From Korobacter sp963703075 (GTDB taxonomy: Bacteria > Acidobacteriota > Terriglobia > Terriglobales > Acidobacteriaceae), in contig OY969786.1 of assembly GCA_963703075.1 (NCBI GenBank), positions 1,550,001-1,614,000 of the forward strand: a stretch of DNA of 64,000 nucleotides, in the 5' to 3' direction. This document shows positions 36,027-44,034 of the stretch, one piece after another. How positions within the stretch are numbered: the first letter of the stretch is position 1; each line of letters starts with the position of its first letter. The position numbers were made by a program, and so were the translations under genes. Under the pieces are notes generated by a model. The model saw only the letters and a list, made by a program, of their open reading frames with translations. It was not told the origin of the DNA and searched no databases.

Positions 36027-37913
36027 TCACGGCTCTTGGCCATTGTTCGGCAAAGTGAATCTCAAAGTCACCGGTATTTCGCTCGGAACACGCTGGCCAT
36101 TCACGGTCGCCGGTGCGTAAATCCATTCGCGAACAGCTTCCGTTGCAGCGATCATAAACAGCGGGTTTCCGTTTCGAATATGTACGGCTTTGACCCTGCC
36201 GTCATTGCCAACCGACACGTCCATTAAAACCGAGCCCTCGATATGTTTCGCTTTTGCTGCCGGAGGATAATCTGGCTTCCTCATCTGGATCAGTCTCGCC
36301 TCAACCCGATCCGGGGCCAGCATACTCACCCGTGACTCTGTCGACATGGTCGCACTCGGCGGACTGACGTGTGGAAGGAGTCTTGTCGCTGTCGTGGGAG
36401 CCACGGCCGCAGGAGTTGAAGCAGAGTTCCGCGCCTCGCCCACTGAACCCGCGCTCTGATTTTCTACGGGTGAAGGCACAGCTTGAACGCCTGAATGCGA
36501 GGGCCGCGTTTGCGCCTGGTTTTCAGCGGAAGGGGTTGAAAGCGGATTTCGCTTGGATCCGATCTTCCCAGCCGTCGTTTTCCCCGCTTGGGGAATCGGT
36601 ACGGAGGTGCCACCCTCGGCCTGCAAGGGAACGGTCTGGGCTGCCTCCGCCTTTATCGATCCCGACGCCTGTGTACTGTGATTCTTCGCGAGTCGCGACC
36701 AGAAGAGTCCTGAGATCGTTACGAGCAGGAGGACGGCGATCGAGCCAAGAAGCAGGAATCTTCGCTGCCACCACCGCGATGGCCGGCCTTGCTCATCCGT
36801 CAGAAACAATGGCGCGGAAGTCGGAAGAGTCGGAACGGCCCGGAGAAATGTCGTCTCAGGAGGGACTTCACGCATTGCTTCGCGCGAGGGTTCTGGCACC
36901 GTCGCCCGAGCCTTCTTTGCCGCAGCGGCGACTGGAACATCGACTGCGTTTTCAATGGAGGCCAGTTCCTCGCCCCTCGTCTGGGTTGAGGCAAAAGCAA
37001 TTGGCTCGCTTGCAAGCGCGGTCGCGCCGATGGATGCGCCATTCCATGCTCGTGTCGTCCCCTGCGTCCTGCTGTCCACGGATTCGAAACGCTCTGGTGC
37101 GGGCGATCGGTGGACCGTCTGCGGCAACTGCAAATCGTCGATGACCTCTTCTATGATCGGTCTATCGATGGTGGTGCGGCGCATCGCGCACCCCAATAAC
37201 AAGGCGTTAAAGCAGAGCCGATTAATCTCGCGTGGAACGCCGCCACTCTGCTTCGCAATTGCGGCAATTGCATTTTCGGCGAACACATCACGGCTCTCGC
37301 CGGCCACTTTCATGCGATGCCGTATATAACCAGCCGTTTCATCCGCGGACAGGCGCTTCAGGCGCGCCACCATCGTGATCCGTTGCTGCAACTGCAGCAG
37401 GCTGGGGTCTTCGAGCTTAGCGGTGAGTTGCGGTTGGCCGGCGAGGATAATATGCAGCAGCTTGCGGTCGGTCGTTTCGAAATCGGACAGCAGCCGCACC
37501 GCCTCCAGCGCTTCCCTGCCGAGGTTTTGTGCCTCGTCAATCACCACGAGCACCGGTTCCTGGTCTCCACGCTCGGCTACGTAGGCTTTCAGCTTCTCGT
37601 GAGTTTGGGTAGCATCGAGCTTTGACGGAATGCCCAGGTCTTCTGCGATTTGCCGCAAGAGTGCCGCCGCGCTGCACTGCGTATTGAAGATGAAAGCAGT
37701 CGCGGCTCTGCCCGTGTACTGCCGCAGTAGATCGAACAGAATTGTCGTCTTCCCCATTCCCGGCTCGGCGATGAGCGCGGCAAAACCCACGCGATATTCG
37801 ACTCCGCAAATGAGCGAAGCAAGCGCTTCGCAGCTCGAAGGCAGCGGATAAGAAAAGCGCGGGTCCGGCGTCGTGCCGAACGGTTGTTCACGAAATCCGT
37901 AAAACTCCAGCAT
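36027..37913 (-). CDS. ExeA/GspA-like AAA ATPase fused to a C-terminal TonB domain
   Basis: The N-terminal ~270 residues are an ExeA-type AAA ATPase: start LEFYGFREQPF, Walker A AEPGMGKTTILF, Walker B VLVVIDEAQNL, and GVPREINRLC near the C-end of the domain. Such ATPases occur in type II secretion (GspA) and in exopolysaccharide loci. A single membrane helix (FLLLGSIAVLLLVTISGLFW, about residue 390) precedes a Pro/Thr/Ser-rich periplasmic stretch. A TonB C-terminal fold ends the protein: KPDYPPAAKAKHIEGSVLMD ... AVREWIYAPA. In GspA the periplasmic part is usually a peptidoglycan-binding domain, so a TonB end is unusual. ATG at 37913 has AGGA upstream. Confidence 0.87.
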   Translation of the reverse strand: MLEFYGFREQPFGTTPDPRFSYPLPSSCEALASLICGVEYRVGFAALIAEPGMGKTTILFDLLRQYTGRAATAFIFNTQCSAAALLRQIAEDLGIPSKLDATQTHEKLKAYVAERGDQEPVLVVIDEAQNLGREALEAVRLLSDFETTDRKLLHIILAGQPQLTAKLEDPSLLQLQQRITMVARLKRLSADETAGYIRHRMKVAGESRDVFAENAIAAIAKQSGGVPREINRLCFNALLLGCAMRRTTIDRPIIEEVIDDLQLPQTVHRSPAPERFESVDSRTQGTTRAWNGASIGATALASEPIAFASTQTRGEELASIENAVDVPVAAAAKKARATVPEPSREAMREVPPETTFLRAVPTLPTSAPLFLTDEQGRPSRWWQRRFLLLGSIAVLLLVTISGLFWSRLAKNHSTQASGSIKAEAAQTVPLQAEGGTSVPIPQAGKTTAGKIGSKRNPLSTPSAENQAQTRPSHSGVQAVPSPVENQSAGSVGEARNSASTPAAVAPTTATRLLPHVSPPSATMSTESRVSMLAPDRVEARLIQMRKPDYPPAAKAKHIEGSVLMDVSVGNDGRVKAVHIRNGNPLFMIAATEAVREWIYAPATVNGQRVPSEIPVTLRFTLPNNGQEP

Positions 37914-37926
37914 GAGTTCCTGTGGC

Positions 37927-38499
37927 CTATACCGGAACAACGCGGTAGCCGTCCAAGGTCACCGCCATCGCTTGCTGAATCAAATCGATTGAGATTACCA
38001 GCCGGCTGGTTCCATCTTTTCCAACCAGGATCCCTTCAACCCCATCGAGACAGCCGCCGCACACCCGGATGCGTTGTCCCACCTTCAGAAATGGATACGG
38101 CGACGGATCGCTGCCGCTTGCGATCGCGGTACGGACGGCCGCGATTTCCCTGTCCGGAATCTCAGCCGGCTCGAAGTGCGATCCTACCCAGCGCAATACG
38201 CCAGGGGTGCTCAGGACCGGCAAATGCACTTCTCTCCACGTGGGAACCCGGACGAAAACGTAACAGGAAAAAAACGGTATCTCGACGACCTTCTTGCGAT
38301 CGCTCCAGGTATGCACTTGCCGAACCGTGGGCACGAACGCTGTAATCCGCTTTTCTGCCAATTGCGCCGCCACTGTCTTTTCATGACGGGCGCGGGTGTG
38401 CACCGCGTACCAGACGCTTTCGTCGGCGCCGAGATGCGGAAGGATTGCGCGATCCTCGAAATGGTTCGGACTGTTATTCAGACTGATTGGCTTCGTCAT
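37927..38499 (-). CDS. NusG-like transcription antiterminator (UpxY/RfaH type)
   Basis: A 190-residue NusG paralog. The NGN domain begins WYAVHTRARHEKTVAAQL (about residue 30) and continues with PFFSCYVFVRV. A C-terminal KOW domain follows, KVGQRIRVCGGCLDGVEGIL. Members of the UpxY group bind elongating RNA polymerase near the start of long capsule operons and let it pass internal terminators. Its place as second gene of a ~18-kb polysaccharide operon fits that role. The ATG is 2 nt from the PilZ gene stop, so the two are probably coupled. No ops/JUMPstart-like sequence was found upstream. Confidence 0.88.
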   Translation of the reverse strand: MTKPISLNNSPNHFEDRAILPHLGADESVWYAVHTRARHEKTVAAQLAEKRITAFVPTVRQVHTWSDRKKVVEIPFFSCYVFVRVPTWREVHLPVLSTPGVLRWVGSHFEPAEIPDREIAAVRTAIASGSDPSPYPFLKVGQRIRVCGGCLDGVEGILVGKDGTSRLVISIDLIQQAMAVTLDGYRVVPV

Positions 38500-38501
38500 C
38501 G

Positions 38502-38819
38502 CTAAAATGGAAAAGCATCGAGAGAAAAATTTGCCCTAACACCGAAGCCTGTCCCTTCGGTTGAATTGCCCAGCCGTACCACTTTTCCCTGGGCGCTCAG
38601 CTTCAAAGCAACAGATTCGTTGGCGGGCGAGGGGATTAGGACTTCAATCGTGATTTCCGTGTTGAGCGGCGGGCACTCGCGGTCGCACGCAACGTAAATC
38701 CCGCCCGTGCTCACGTCCTTGCTAAAACCGCCTCCCTGGTGGCCTCCCTCGGGACCACCATGCCACCCAAACAACACGGGAAAGGACAGGCCGTATCGCA
38801 CAGCACTCCTGCGCTCCAT
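38502..38819 (-). CDS. PilZ-domain protein, putative c-di-GMP receptor
   Basis: From the ATG at 38819 (GGAG 5 nt upstream) this gives a 105-residue stand-alone PilZ domain. The N-terminal ERRSAVRY supplies the arginine motif, and KDVSTGGIYVA supplies the DxSxxG motif that contacts cyclic di-GMP. Both signatures are intact, so ligand binding is plausible. A longer frame to 39041 adds 74 residues of random character. It is the first gene of the polysaccharide operon and lies 2 nt before the antiterminator, which suggests that c-di-GMP influences exopolysaccharide production. Confidence 0.8.
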   Translation of the reverse strand: MERRSAVRYGLSFPVLFGWHGGPEGGHQGGGFSKDVSTGGIYVACDRECPPLNTEITIEVLIPSPANESVALKLSAQGKVVRLGNSTEGTGFGVRANFSLDAFPF

Positions 38820-39362
38820 TTCGGCTCCAATCCGCTGTTTAATAGAAAAAGTAAGTTCTGTTTGTTTCACTCGATCTGTCGATCTGTATTGGAAACTGCT
38901 TGGTGTAGGCGGGCGCATGGTTGAAGTCGGGCAGAGAAAGCTCCGCCCTCTGGGTCCCATTGGCAGGAGCATTCGTTTAGGATTTAGCCGGAAACCGCAC
39001 AAACGCAGACGCTGACGGACATCTGCGTCGTCAGCCAGCAAACGATATCCTTCAGGTGCAGCTCACAACAAGAGCACTAATTTGCATGGGTGAACGGAGG
39101 TAGAGTTGCACGCATCGACGTCCTTCGGGATGTAGTTCGTTCGTAGTCTTAGTCAGCAGAGTAGCGCGACCCGGCTGGCATACTTTTGTACCTAAGGCCC
39201 CGAGGCACTCAAGTGAACTAGTATTGTGTCCCTAGTCCTCTAACAAATGATGAATGTGGACTCTTCGCAGATTGACCACCAACCCTGACTATCGTATGCT
39301 GACGCACCACATCTCATAATATTTCCTCCCCTGTCCCGCGGGGAGGCTCAAGGTATCCCTCG
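38820..39362. promoter_or_regulatory. Divergent control region between the polysaccharide operon and the LuxR-type gene
   Basis: This 543-nt non-coding stretch holds the start signals for both directions. Two interleaved perfect 7-bp stems are visible, ACGCAGA/TCTGCGT (39003-39009 with 39022-39028) and GCTGACG/CGTCAGC (39011-39017 with 39029-39035). They cannot easily form together, so they may be alternative structures. ACTAG(N10)CTAGT at 39217-39236 looks like an operator with half-sites about one and a half helical turns apart. I found no convincing sigma-54 site and no c-di-GMP riboswitch core. Confidence 0.45.
39325..39346 (+). other. 7-bp hairpin just upstream of the LuxR-type gene start
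   Basis: CCTCCCC (39325-39331) pairs perfectly with GGGGAGG (39340-39346) around an 8-nt loop. It ends 16 nt before the GTG start. The GGGGAGG arm would be a strong ribosome binding site if exposed, but it is too far from the GTG to serve directly. It may tune mRNA stability or translation; this is inference. Confidence 0.35.
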
Positions 39363-40397
39363 GTGAATAATCCCTCCGGCCGAAACTGTTCTGGCGTGCG
39401 CGTCCTTATCGTAGAAGCGACGAGAATCGGAAGTGAGTCCCTGGCAGCGAGACTCAAGAAGGACCATTGCACCATCGTCTATGCCGGGACGGACCTGAAA
39501 GAGGCAACGTCCGCACTCGTAGACGCGGACGTTGCTCTGATAAGCGCGAGTCTAGAGGGAGGCGCTGAGAAAGGTTACGAGTTCGCCGCCCAGGTTCGCC
39601 GCACCAGTCCCAATGTGCAAATCGTCATCCTGGTCGATCGTTCCGATTTTCATTCTGTCGTGCGCGCCTTCCGCTCGGGCGCACGCGGCATCTTCGGTCG
39701 CGATGGTCCGCTCGAACGAATCAGCAAATGCGTCAGTCGTATTCAACAGGGACAGATTTGGGCCAATAATGCTGAGCTTCAGCATCTGCTCGAAGCCCTC
39801 TCTGCGCCCCCACGCATGCAATTGGTGAACTCAACCGGGGTTGAGATCCTCGCTCCCCGCGAGCAGGAAGTCGTGCATTGGGTGGCTGAAGGGCTGACCA
39901 ACCGTGAAATCGCTGAGCAACTTGACCTCAGTGCAAACACGGTCAAAAACTACCTGTTCCGCATCTTCGACAAGCTTGGCATTTCGAGCCGCGTGGAACT
40001 CATTCTTTATGTGGCCACCCAGCTCGGTCCGCGCCGCGTAAAAGCAGGCGGCACGCCCTACGAAAATGGAAGTGCAGCCGCCATCAAGAGTCTGCAATTG
40101 GAAGTTTGTCGTGACTCGATCGACAAGCTCTCGGTTCCGCAGTACATGCTGGCCGAAATGTATCGTGATGGGCGCAACGTTCCGCTGCAGAAGACAACCG
40201 CGCTCATGTGGTTCATCATCGCTGAGTCCGTGAGCGACGAGTGTCTTGGCCGCAGCCGGCGTGCGCGCCAGGAGCTTGAACAAGAACTGAAGACCCGGGA
40301 AGTATCGACCGCCAGGCAGCGTGCTGAAGAATGGATGCGACAAGCGCAATCCGATTCCGGCACCGGTCCCCACCGCGACCTCAAAATCGTAGGCTGA
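39363..40397 (+). CDS. LuxR-type regulator with degenerate receiver domain and Sel1-like tail
   Basis: Residues ~13-125 fold like a response-regulator receiver (VRVLIVEATRIG ... VQIVILVDRS). The phospho-acceptor position reads VALISASLEGG, with no Asp, and the N-terminal acidic pair is missing, so phosphorylation is unlikely. A LuxR/FixJ HTH follows: APREQEVVHWVAEGLTNREI and LSANTVKNYLFRIFDKLGI (about 160-215). The C-terminal ~100 residues contain a Sel1-like repeat (YMLAEMYRDGRNVPLQKTTA). GTG at 39363 has AAGG 9 nt upstream. It diverges from the PilZ/antiterminator operon and is a good candidate for its regulator. Confidence 0.85.
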   Translation: MNNPSGRNCSGVRVLIVEATRIGSESLAARLKKDHCTIVYAGTDLKEATSALVDADVALISASLEGGAEKGYEFAAQVRRTSPNVQIVILVDRSDFHSVVRAFRSGARGIFGRDGPLERISKCVSRIQQGQIWANNAELQHLLEALSAPPRMQLVNSTGVEILAPREQEVVHWVAEGLTNREIAEQLDLSANTVKNYLFRIFDKLGISSRVELILYVATQLGPRRVKAGGTPYENGSAAAIKSLQLEVCRDSIDKLSVPQYMLAEMYRDGRNVPLQKTTALMWFIIAESVSDECLGRSRRARQELEQELKTREVSTARQRAEEWMRQAQSDSGTGPHRDLKIVG

Positions 40398-40463
40398 TTT
40401 CGACCTGCCGCCGCTTCAGAAAATTGCCGTGCGGATGTGCGCACACAGCTCTCTTCCCTCGCA

Positions 40464-41951
40464 TCAAACGTACTCCCTCTCTTGTCGGCGAATGTCCTTG
40501 TAACGCCGGAAAGCTGTGAGCTCGTCTTCGAAGCCGAGAAACGTGCGGATCGTCGAACCTCGAAACGTGTGGGCGAACATCTGTGGAGCGTGGGTGGCTA
40601 CAAACCACGGGTCGTGCCGGAAAACCGCCGGAATGTGGCGAACTTTCATCCAGCGCTCCGCCTTCCAGCGCGCAAACTCGATTTCCTCGGCTGAAAGCTG
40701 TTCTGTCCGCACCACCGCGGTGGTTCCGTCATATTCTTCCAGCCGCTCATTCGCAATCAATTGGCGTTGCCGGAATTGCTCGGCCATGGGAGTTCGCGGA
40801 TAGGGCGTCGGATGCTGGATATATGGCCAATCGACGTACTGCTTGGCGAATGCGAGATTGGCTTGAATGGATTCGCTGGTGTCGTCCGGATTGCCGAGAA
40901 TCAAGCCCCCGACCACCAGCATCTTGTTCCGGTGCAAGATTTCGATGGCGCGCAAGGTCGCATTGCCGGTCTGCTTTCCGTTGTCTCGCGCCGTGTTTTT
41001 TGCCGAGGCATGCAGGAATTCGAGGTCACTCTCCAAAATGTTCTCGATCCCCAGGAAGACGTAACGGAAGCCCGCGCGCCGCATGAGGGGTGCGAGTGTC
41101 TCGCCGTGGTTCGCGATGGACGATGTCATCGCCTGCACGAAGTAATCCAGCTTGTTCAGTCCAGCGTCGATGATGGCGTTACAAAGCTGCTCAAAACGCT
41201 TCACGTTGAGCATGATGTTGTCGTCCACGAGAAATATCGTCCGCGCCCCATGGTCACGGGCATCGCGGAGGTCGTCCAGCACGCGCTCAAACGAGTACGT
41301 GTGGAAGTTTCTTCCCCGCATTTCGATGATCGAACAGAAGCTGCAATCGTACGTGCATCCCCGCGAGGTCTCGACCACATCCACTTGCCGCCCCAGCAAC
41401 GTGTACCCTTTCAGAACGCGCGCATCGCGTTTGGGTAAACGGATGGCGTCATCTTCCAGGCGGTGCACCGGGCCAATCGGATTGTGAATCCAGCGCTCTC
41501 CGTCGCGATACGAAAGCCCCGCAATCTTCTCAAATCCGCTCCCTGCCTCCACCGCGCGTAGGAGTTCGCGGAACGGCAACTCCCCTTCGCCGCGCACAAT
41601 GAAATCGACGGCCATCTGCTCGTAGGCTTCATAGGCCAGGCTCGGGTCGTATCCCCCCACCGCGATCTTCACCCCAGGTTTCAATGTACGGATCAGGTCG
41701 ATGACACGGCCCGCGGTTCGCCGCTGAAAGGTCATCACCGAGAGTCCCACCACCTGGGGATCGAACTCAATCACCAGTTCCGTCACCTTGCTGCGGACGC
41801 TACCGTGACAAAGAATCAGGTCGGCGACGGCGACGCGATGGTGAGGATCCACGTTGCCGGCCAGCGAAGTGAGAGCCCCATTCGGCATCCTGATCGCCAC
41901 CGGGGGCATGTGCTCGAAGGAGTCGGGCATCGAGAGCAGAAGAACATTCAT
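40464..41951 (-). CDS. B12-binding-domain radical SAM protein of unknown function
   Basis: The N-terminal ~150 residues form a cobalamin-binding-like Rossmann domain (MNVLLLSMPDSFEHMPPVA ... KIAVGGYDPSLAYE), though the DxHxxG motif for base-off B12 is not evident. The radical SAM core has the CTYDCSFCS cluster motif at about residues 200-208. The C-terminal region carries a DUF4070-like tail. Related enzymes alkylate, methylate or rearrange lipids, hopanoids and natural products. GGGGTG lies 4-5 nt before the ATG. It is the last gene downstream of aroB and ubiE on the same strand, 125 nt from ubiE, and may be a separate unit. Substrate unknown. Confidence 0.82.
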   Translation of the reverse strand: MNVLLLSMPDSFEHMPPVAIRMPNGALTSLAGNVDPHHRVAVADLILCHGSVRSKVTELVIEFDPQVVGLSVMTFQRRTAGRVIDLIRTLKPGVKIAVGGYDPSLAYEAYEQMAVDFIVRGEGELPFRELLRAVEAGSGFEKIAGLSYRDGERWIHNPIGPVHRLEDDAIRLPKRDARVLKGYTLLGRQVDVVETSRGCTYDCSFCSIIEMRGRNFHTYSFERVLDDLRDARDHGARTIFLVDDNIMLNVKRFEQLCNAIIDAGLNKLDYFVQAMTSSIANHGETLAPLMRRAGFRYVFLGIENILESDLEFLHASAKNTARDNGKQTGNATLRAIEILHRNKMLVVGGLILGNPDDTSESIQANLAFAKQYVDWPYIQHPTPYPRTPMAEQFRQRQLIANERLEEYDGTTAVVRTEQLSAEEIEFARWKAERWMKVRHIPAVFRHDPWFVATHAPQMFAHTFRGSTIRTFLGFEDELTAFRRYKDIRRQEREYV

Positions 41952-42076
41952 ACAGCACCCCGCTACGCGATCGGCCGCGTGAAGTCTCGCACAATATCAT
42001 GATTCGCAGGGTGACTGGAAATTGAGCAGCAAGGAAAGCGTCGGCCGGGAAGCGCAGGCAATGCGCTAGAAAATGC

Positions 42077-42838
42077 CTACTTCTTTCCCCGCCACAGGCC
42101 GGCGATACCGAAGGTGTAGCGCGTCCACGTGACCTCGCGGAATCCGGCCGTCTTCATACGCTCGAGCATTTCGTCGCGCTCCGGAAAGCGTTCTACGGAA
42201 GCGGGCAGGTATGCGTAAGGGCCTTTGACGCCGGAGATCATCGTCCCGACTTTCGGGAGGATGTTCTTGAAGTAAAAGCGATAAAGGTGACCGAAAGCAC
42301 CTTTAGGCTCGCTGAAATCAAGGATCCCAATCTCTCCATTGGCACGAAGCACGCGGTAGATCTCGCGCAGGCCAGCGTCGTAGTTTGCGAGATTGCGGAA
42401 CCCGAAGGCGCTCGTCACGAGATCAAATTCGGCGTTGCCGAAGGGCATGTGCAGGGCGTCAGCCTCGATCCACTCGATCGGCTTCCCTGCCCCTTTCGCC
42501 CGCGCGCGCTCCAGCATCGCAGCAGAGAAATCCGCTCCCACCATCGCGGGCTTCGGATTGCCGGCACGTCGGTACAACGCGAACGTCATGTCGCCGGTCC
42601 CGCAACACAGATCGAGGATGCGTGCATCCGGATTTTTCAGAATATGTTCAAAGATGCGTGCCGTGCGATTCCACCACAGCCGATCGACGTTCATCGAGAG
42701 CACATGGTTGAGCAAGTCATAGCGCGGTGCAATCGACGAGAACATATCGCGCACCTGTTCGGCGGCTTGCGCCTCATCGCGCGCACCCACGGGCGCGGCA
42801 CCAATCACGGGCTGTTTCAGGTTTTCCACCAAGGTCAA
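42077..42838 (-). CDS. ubiE: Demethylmenaquinone methyltransferase (UbiE/MenG)
   Basis: The enzyme performs the final C-methylation that turns demethylmenaquinone into menaquinone, the quinone expected in this phylum. Diagnostic blocks are VRDMFSSIAPRYDLLNHVLS near residue 30, RILDLCCGTGDMTFAL for SAM binding, VTSAFGFRNLANYDAGL, and YLPASVERFPERDEM near the C-terminus. The start is unclear. A TTG at 42838 overlaps the aroB stop as TTGA, and a GTG at 42829 is also possible. Either way it is translationally close-coupled to aroB, linking chorismate supply to quinone synthesis. Confidence 0.93.
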   Translation of the reverse strand: MTLVENLKQPVIGAAPVGARDEAQAAEQVRDMFSSIAPRYDLLNHVLSMNVDRLWWNRTARIFEHILKNPDARILDLCCGTGDMTFALYRRAGNPKPAMVGADFSAAMLERARAKGAGKPIEWIEADALHMPFGNAEFDLVTSAFGFRNLANYDAGLREIYRVLRANGEIGILDFSEPKGAFGHLYRFYFKNILPKVGTMISGVKGPYAYLPASVERFPERDEMLERMKTAGFREVTWTRYTFGIAGLWRGKK

Positions 42839-43935
42839 CTCACAAACGACAGGTACTTCAATTCTTCGATGGCATGGAGCACGGCACGGTCCGGAACATC
42901 GGTCACCACTTCAACCTTGCCAATTTCCCGCGGCAGGATGAAATGCGTCACCCCGTGCACCGTTTTCTTGTCGCCCTTGATGCGATGCGCGGTGCGGCGG
43001 CTGTTCACTTCGATCTTCGGCAAAGGGGCAAACGCCAGCACCGACGAAATAATGCGCTGTGCCGTCGCCGAATCGGTCATCTGCAAACCGGCGGCAATCA
43101 TTGTCGCTGCAATCATGCCCCAGGCGACGGCCTCGCCGTGCAAAAAGTGCTTGTAGCCAGTCTCGGCCTCGAGCGCATGGCCAATCGTGTGGCCGAAATT
43201 CAGGATTCGGCGCTCGCCATTTTCTTTCTCATCCGCGCCCACCACTTCAGCCTTCACCCGTACGCTTTCCGTAATCAACCACTCCAGTAAATCGGGATCG
43301 CGCTGCACGATGCTCTGCCGCTCGCGATCCATGCGGTCGAACAGATCTGCGCGCCGGATGATCCCGCACTTGAGGGACTCGTAGAGACCGGATCGAAACT
43401 CGCGTTCCGGCAGCGTGCTGAATACTCCCGGATCCGCGAGCACCAGCCACGGCTGATAGAAAGTCCCGATCAGGTTTTTGCCGGCCTTGAGGTTGACGCC
43501 CGTTTTTCCGCCGATCGAAGAATCCACTTGCGCCAGGAACGTGGTGGGCATCTGCACCACCGGCACGCCGCGCATGAAGATCGAAGCCAGAAAGCCGGCG
43601 ACGTCGCCAACCACCCCTCCGCCGAGCGCGCAGATCACCGAATGCCGGTCCGCCTGCTTCGCCATCATCTTCGAAGCCAGTTCCTCGACCGACGCGATTG
43701 TCTTCGCTCGCTCGCCATCTTCCATCTCGACGAACACCACCTCGAAGCCCGCGCTAGCCAGCGCTTCCGTCACAATCCCGGCCCACAACTTGCGCACCAC
43801 CGGAGTAGTAACGACGAAACACCGCTGCGCATCCGGCAACACGGCGCGGATGTGCGTTCCCGCTTCGCGGAGGATTTCCTGGCCGATCAGGACGTCGTAG
43901 CTGCGGCTCGATGTACGCACGGTGACGCGATTCAA
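42835..43935 (-). CDS. aroB: 3-dehydroquinate synthase
   Basis: AroB cyclises DAHP to 3-dehydroquinate, step two of the shikimate pathway, using NAD and a divalent metal. The family pattern is complete: CALGGGVVGDVAGFLAS for NAD binding, MPTTFLAQVDSSIGGKTGVN, GTFYQPWLVLAD, the metal-binding FGHTIGHALE, and HGEAVAWGM. I start at a TTG at 43935, with AGGGA just upstream, giving 366 residues, normal for the family; a TTG at 43962 is the longest alternative. It diverges from nadB. Its stop overlaps or abuts the ubiE start. Confidence 0.93.
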   Translation of the reverse strand: MNRVTVRTSSRSYDVLIGQEILREAGTHIRAVLPDAQRCFVVTTPVVRKLWAGIVTEALASAGFEVVFVEMEDGERAKTIASVEELASKMMAKQADRHSVICALGGGVVGDVAGFLASIFMRGVPVVQMPTTFLAQVDSSIGGKTGVNLKAGKNLIGTFYQPWLVLADPGVFSTLPEREFRSGLYESLKCGIIRRADLFDRMDRERQSIVQRDPDLLEWLITESVRVKAEVVGADEKENGERRILNFGHTIGHALEAETGYKHFLHGEAVAWGMIAATMIAAGLQMTDSATAQRIISSVLAFAPLPKIEVNSRRTAHRIKGDKKTVHGVTHFILPREIGKVEVVTDVPDRAVLHAIEELKYLSFVS

Positions 43936-44034
43936 TGTTTCCCTACTCTTCCATCTTTGCAAGAAATGTGGTGGCTTCGGCTACAAATGTCATACGCTTT
44001 TCGCATGGTACCATTTGCTTTACACCGCACGCAG

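Noticed and set aside
39176..39192. Sigma-54 promoter TGGCAT...TTGT
   Set aside because: The spacing between GG and the downstream G is one base short and the -12 GC is missing.
43528..44034. N-terminal extension of nadB
   Set aside because: It is antisense to aroB, and the family N-terminus begins at 44035.
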